This document shows positions 14,717-15,373 of a DNA stretch of 15,373 nt, in pieces. Each line of letters opens with the position of its first letter. Within the stretch, counting starts at the first letter, position 1. The notes beneath the pieces are model-generated. The model worked only from the letters and a program-made list of their open reading frames with translations. It did not search any database and was not told the origin of the DNA. The position numbers and the translations under genes are program-made. This stretch comes from Bryobacterales bacterium (lineage in GTDB: Bacteria; Acidobacteriota; Terriglobia; Bryobacterales; Bryobacteraceae): assembly GCA_003139735.1 (NCBI GenBank), contig PLGA01000127.1, positions 1-15,373 of the forward strand. Direction: 5' to 3'.

Positions 14717-15142
14717 ATGTATATCTCCGTGAAAAGTGACTACGCGCTGCTGGCGATTTTCGACCTGGCGGCGCAGCGCCCCGGCGAGCCGATCCGCATC
14801 GCCGACATCGCGCGCCGGCAGAAAATCCCGCAGAAGTTTCTCGAGCTCATTTTGGCCGGCCTGAAGCAGGCGGGCTTCGTCGAATCGCGCCGCGGCGCCG
14901 AAGGCGGTTACCTTCTGGCGCGGCCTCCCGAGTCGCTGACGCTGGGAGAAGTGCTTCGTTCCGTGGAGAGCCTGCGGACCGGCAAGGGCCACGACCGCCG
15001 CCAGGCCGATACGCCGTTCACCGCCATGTGGGAGAAGGTGGATCAAGCGTTTTCGGGAGTGGTGGATCAAACCACGTTCGCCGATCTGCTGCGCGAATGG
15101 CAGGAAAAGCAGAACCGCTTCGTCCTCAACTGGGAGATCTGA
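14717..15142 (+). CDS. Rrf2-family transcriptional regulator, CymR-like, cysteine-free
   Basis: This 141-residue protein is read from ATG 14717 (AGGA 5 bases upstream); an upstream TTG adds only six residues. A winged helix covers about residues 1-75 ([19 protein letters not shown], then [20 protein letters not shown] and the wing [15 protein letters not shown]), a dimerisation helix follows, and the C-terminal part contains [15 protein letters not shown]. There is no cysteine anywhere, so the 2Fe-2S cluster of IscR/NsrR relatives cannot form. The overall sequence, including the DxTTxxDL stretch, resembles Bacillus subtilis CymR, the repressor of cysteine metabolism, which works as a complex with CysK (established knowledge). 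cysK starts 1 base after this gene's stop, strengthening that reading. The CymR role here is inference. Confidence 0.85.
   Translation: MYISVKSDYALLAIFDLAAQRPGEPIRIADIARRQKIPQKFLELILAGLKQAGFVESRRGAEGGYLLARPPESLTLGEVLRSVESLRTGKGHDRRQADTPFTAMWEKVDQAFSGVVDQTTFADLLREWQEKQNRFVLNWEI
15132..15136 (+). promoter_or_regulatory. Shine-Dalgarno that fixes the cysK start
   Basis: GGGAG ends 7 bases before TTG 15144 and lies inside the last codons of the Rrf2 gene. It supports the TTG as start, since no ATG or GTG in that frame precedes the conserved CysK sequence. Confidence 0.6.
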
Positions 15143-15143
15143 A

Positions 15144-15373
15144 TTGCGAGTATACGACGACAATTCCCTGAGCATCGGGCACACCCCGCTGGTGCGCCTG
15201 AACCGCCTGACCGATGGCGGGAAAGCCGTCATCTTCGCCAAGATCGAAGGCCGCAATCCGGCCTATTCGGTGAAGTGCCGCATCGGCGCGGCCATGGTGT
15301 GGGATGCCGAAAAGCGCGGCGTACTCCAGCCGGGAAAGGCGCTGATCGAACCCACCAGCGGCAACACCGGCAT
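15144..15373 (+). CDS. cysK: Cysteine synthase A, N-terminal part (3' end outside window)
   Basis: 76 residues are visible from TTG 15144. They follow Escherichia coli CysK closely: [19 protein letters not shown], then [28 protein letters not shown] and EPTSGNTG at the window edge. Lys44 in SVKCR is the pyridoxal-phosphate lysine, and the TSGNTG loop binds phosphate and substrate. The enzyme makes L-cysteine from O-acetylserine and sulfide in the cytoplasm. It starts 1 base after the Rrf2 stop, so the two are one operon. CysK can also act as a regulatory partner of CymR in Firmicutes, which makes this pairing meaningful. The TTG start may keep expression low. Confidence 0.92.
   Translation, partial: MRVYDDNSLSIGHTPLVRLNRLTDGGKAVIFAKIEGRNPAYSVKCRIGAAMVWDAEKRGVLQPGKALIEPTSGNTG

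Overview
The window looks like a chromosomal segment of a GC-rich soil Acidobacteriota, most likely a Bryobacterales/Solibacter-type organism. The reasons are two secreted proteins of the acidobacterial 'VWFA-related domain' type, a density of exported carbohydrate and peptide hydrolases (GH51, GH116, SGNH, S9), and GC-rich codon use. The taxonomic call is inference. No rRNA, tRNA, CRISPR array or insertion sequence was seen.

Layout. 1-993 is the 3' part of a GH51 alpha-L-arabinofuranosidase. 1022-2781 is an etfB-etfA pair joined by an ATGA overlap, encoding both subunits of an electron transfer flavoprotein. 2781-3194 is a scar: a start codon coupled to the etfA stop opens a short reading frame that runs into the truncated 3' end of an SGNH/GDSL hydrolase on the other strand. 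It looks as if a deletion removed the 3' ends of two convergent genes. 3257-5821 encodes a Tat-type exported GH116/DUF608 beta-glycosidase.

5849-11440 is the most distinctive block. An ECF sigma factor, a single-pass membrane protein in the anti-sigma position and a secreted VWFA-type protein form an overlapping operon on the plus strand. A second secreted VWFA-type protein is transcribed divergently. The 115 bp between the divergent starts holds two copies of the same bipartite motif in mirror orientation (CCGTATCC, then GCTnGCGGTAA at identical spacing). This is what a self-recognised ECF promoter firing in both directions would look like, so I read the four genes as one regulon: a sigma/anti-sigma switch controlling two exported VWFA proteins of different architecture.

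11527-13917 encodes an exported S9 serine peptidase with an intact Ser-Asp-His triad. 13964-14579 is a VapBC toxin-antitoxin pair on the minus strand with a perfect inverted repeat upstream. 14717-15142 is a cysteine-free Rrf2 regulator resembling CymR, directly followed by cysK, which runs off the window. That pairing suggests local control of cysteine synthesis.

Several starts are GTG or TTG. Two of them (S9 peptidase and vapB) sit 6 nt downstream of a good -10 hexamer with no Shine-Dalgarno, suggesting leaderless transcripts. Two unrelated exported enzymes (GH51 and S9) carry Arg-Gly-Gly repeat inserts inside otherwise ordinary folds. Nothing remains as a gene-free stretch over 300 bases except the 2782-3256 scar and divergent spacer, described under their own entries.
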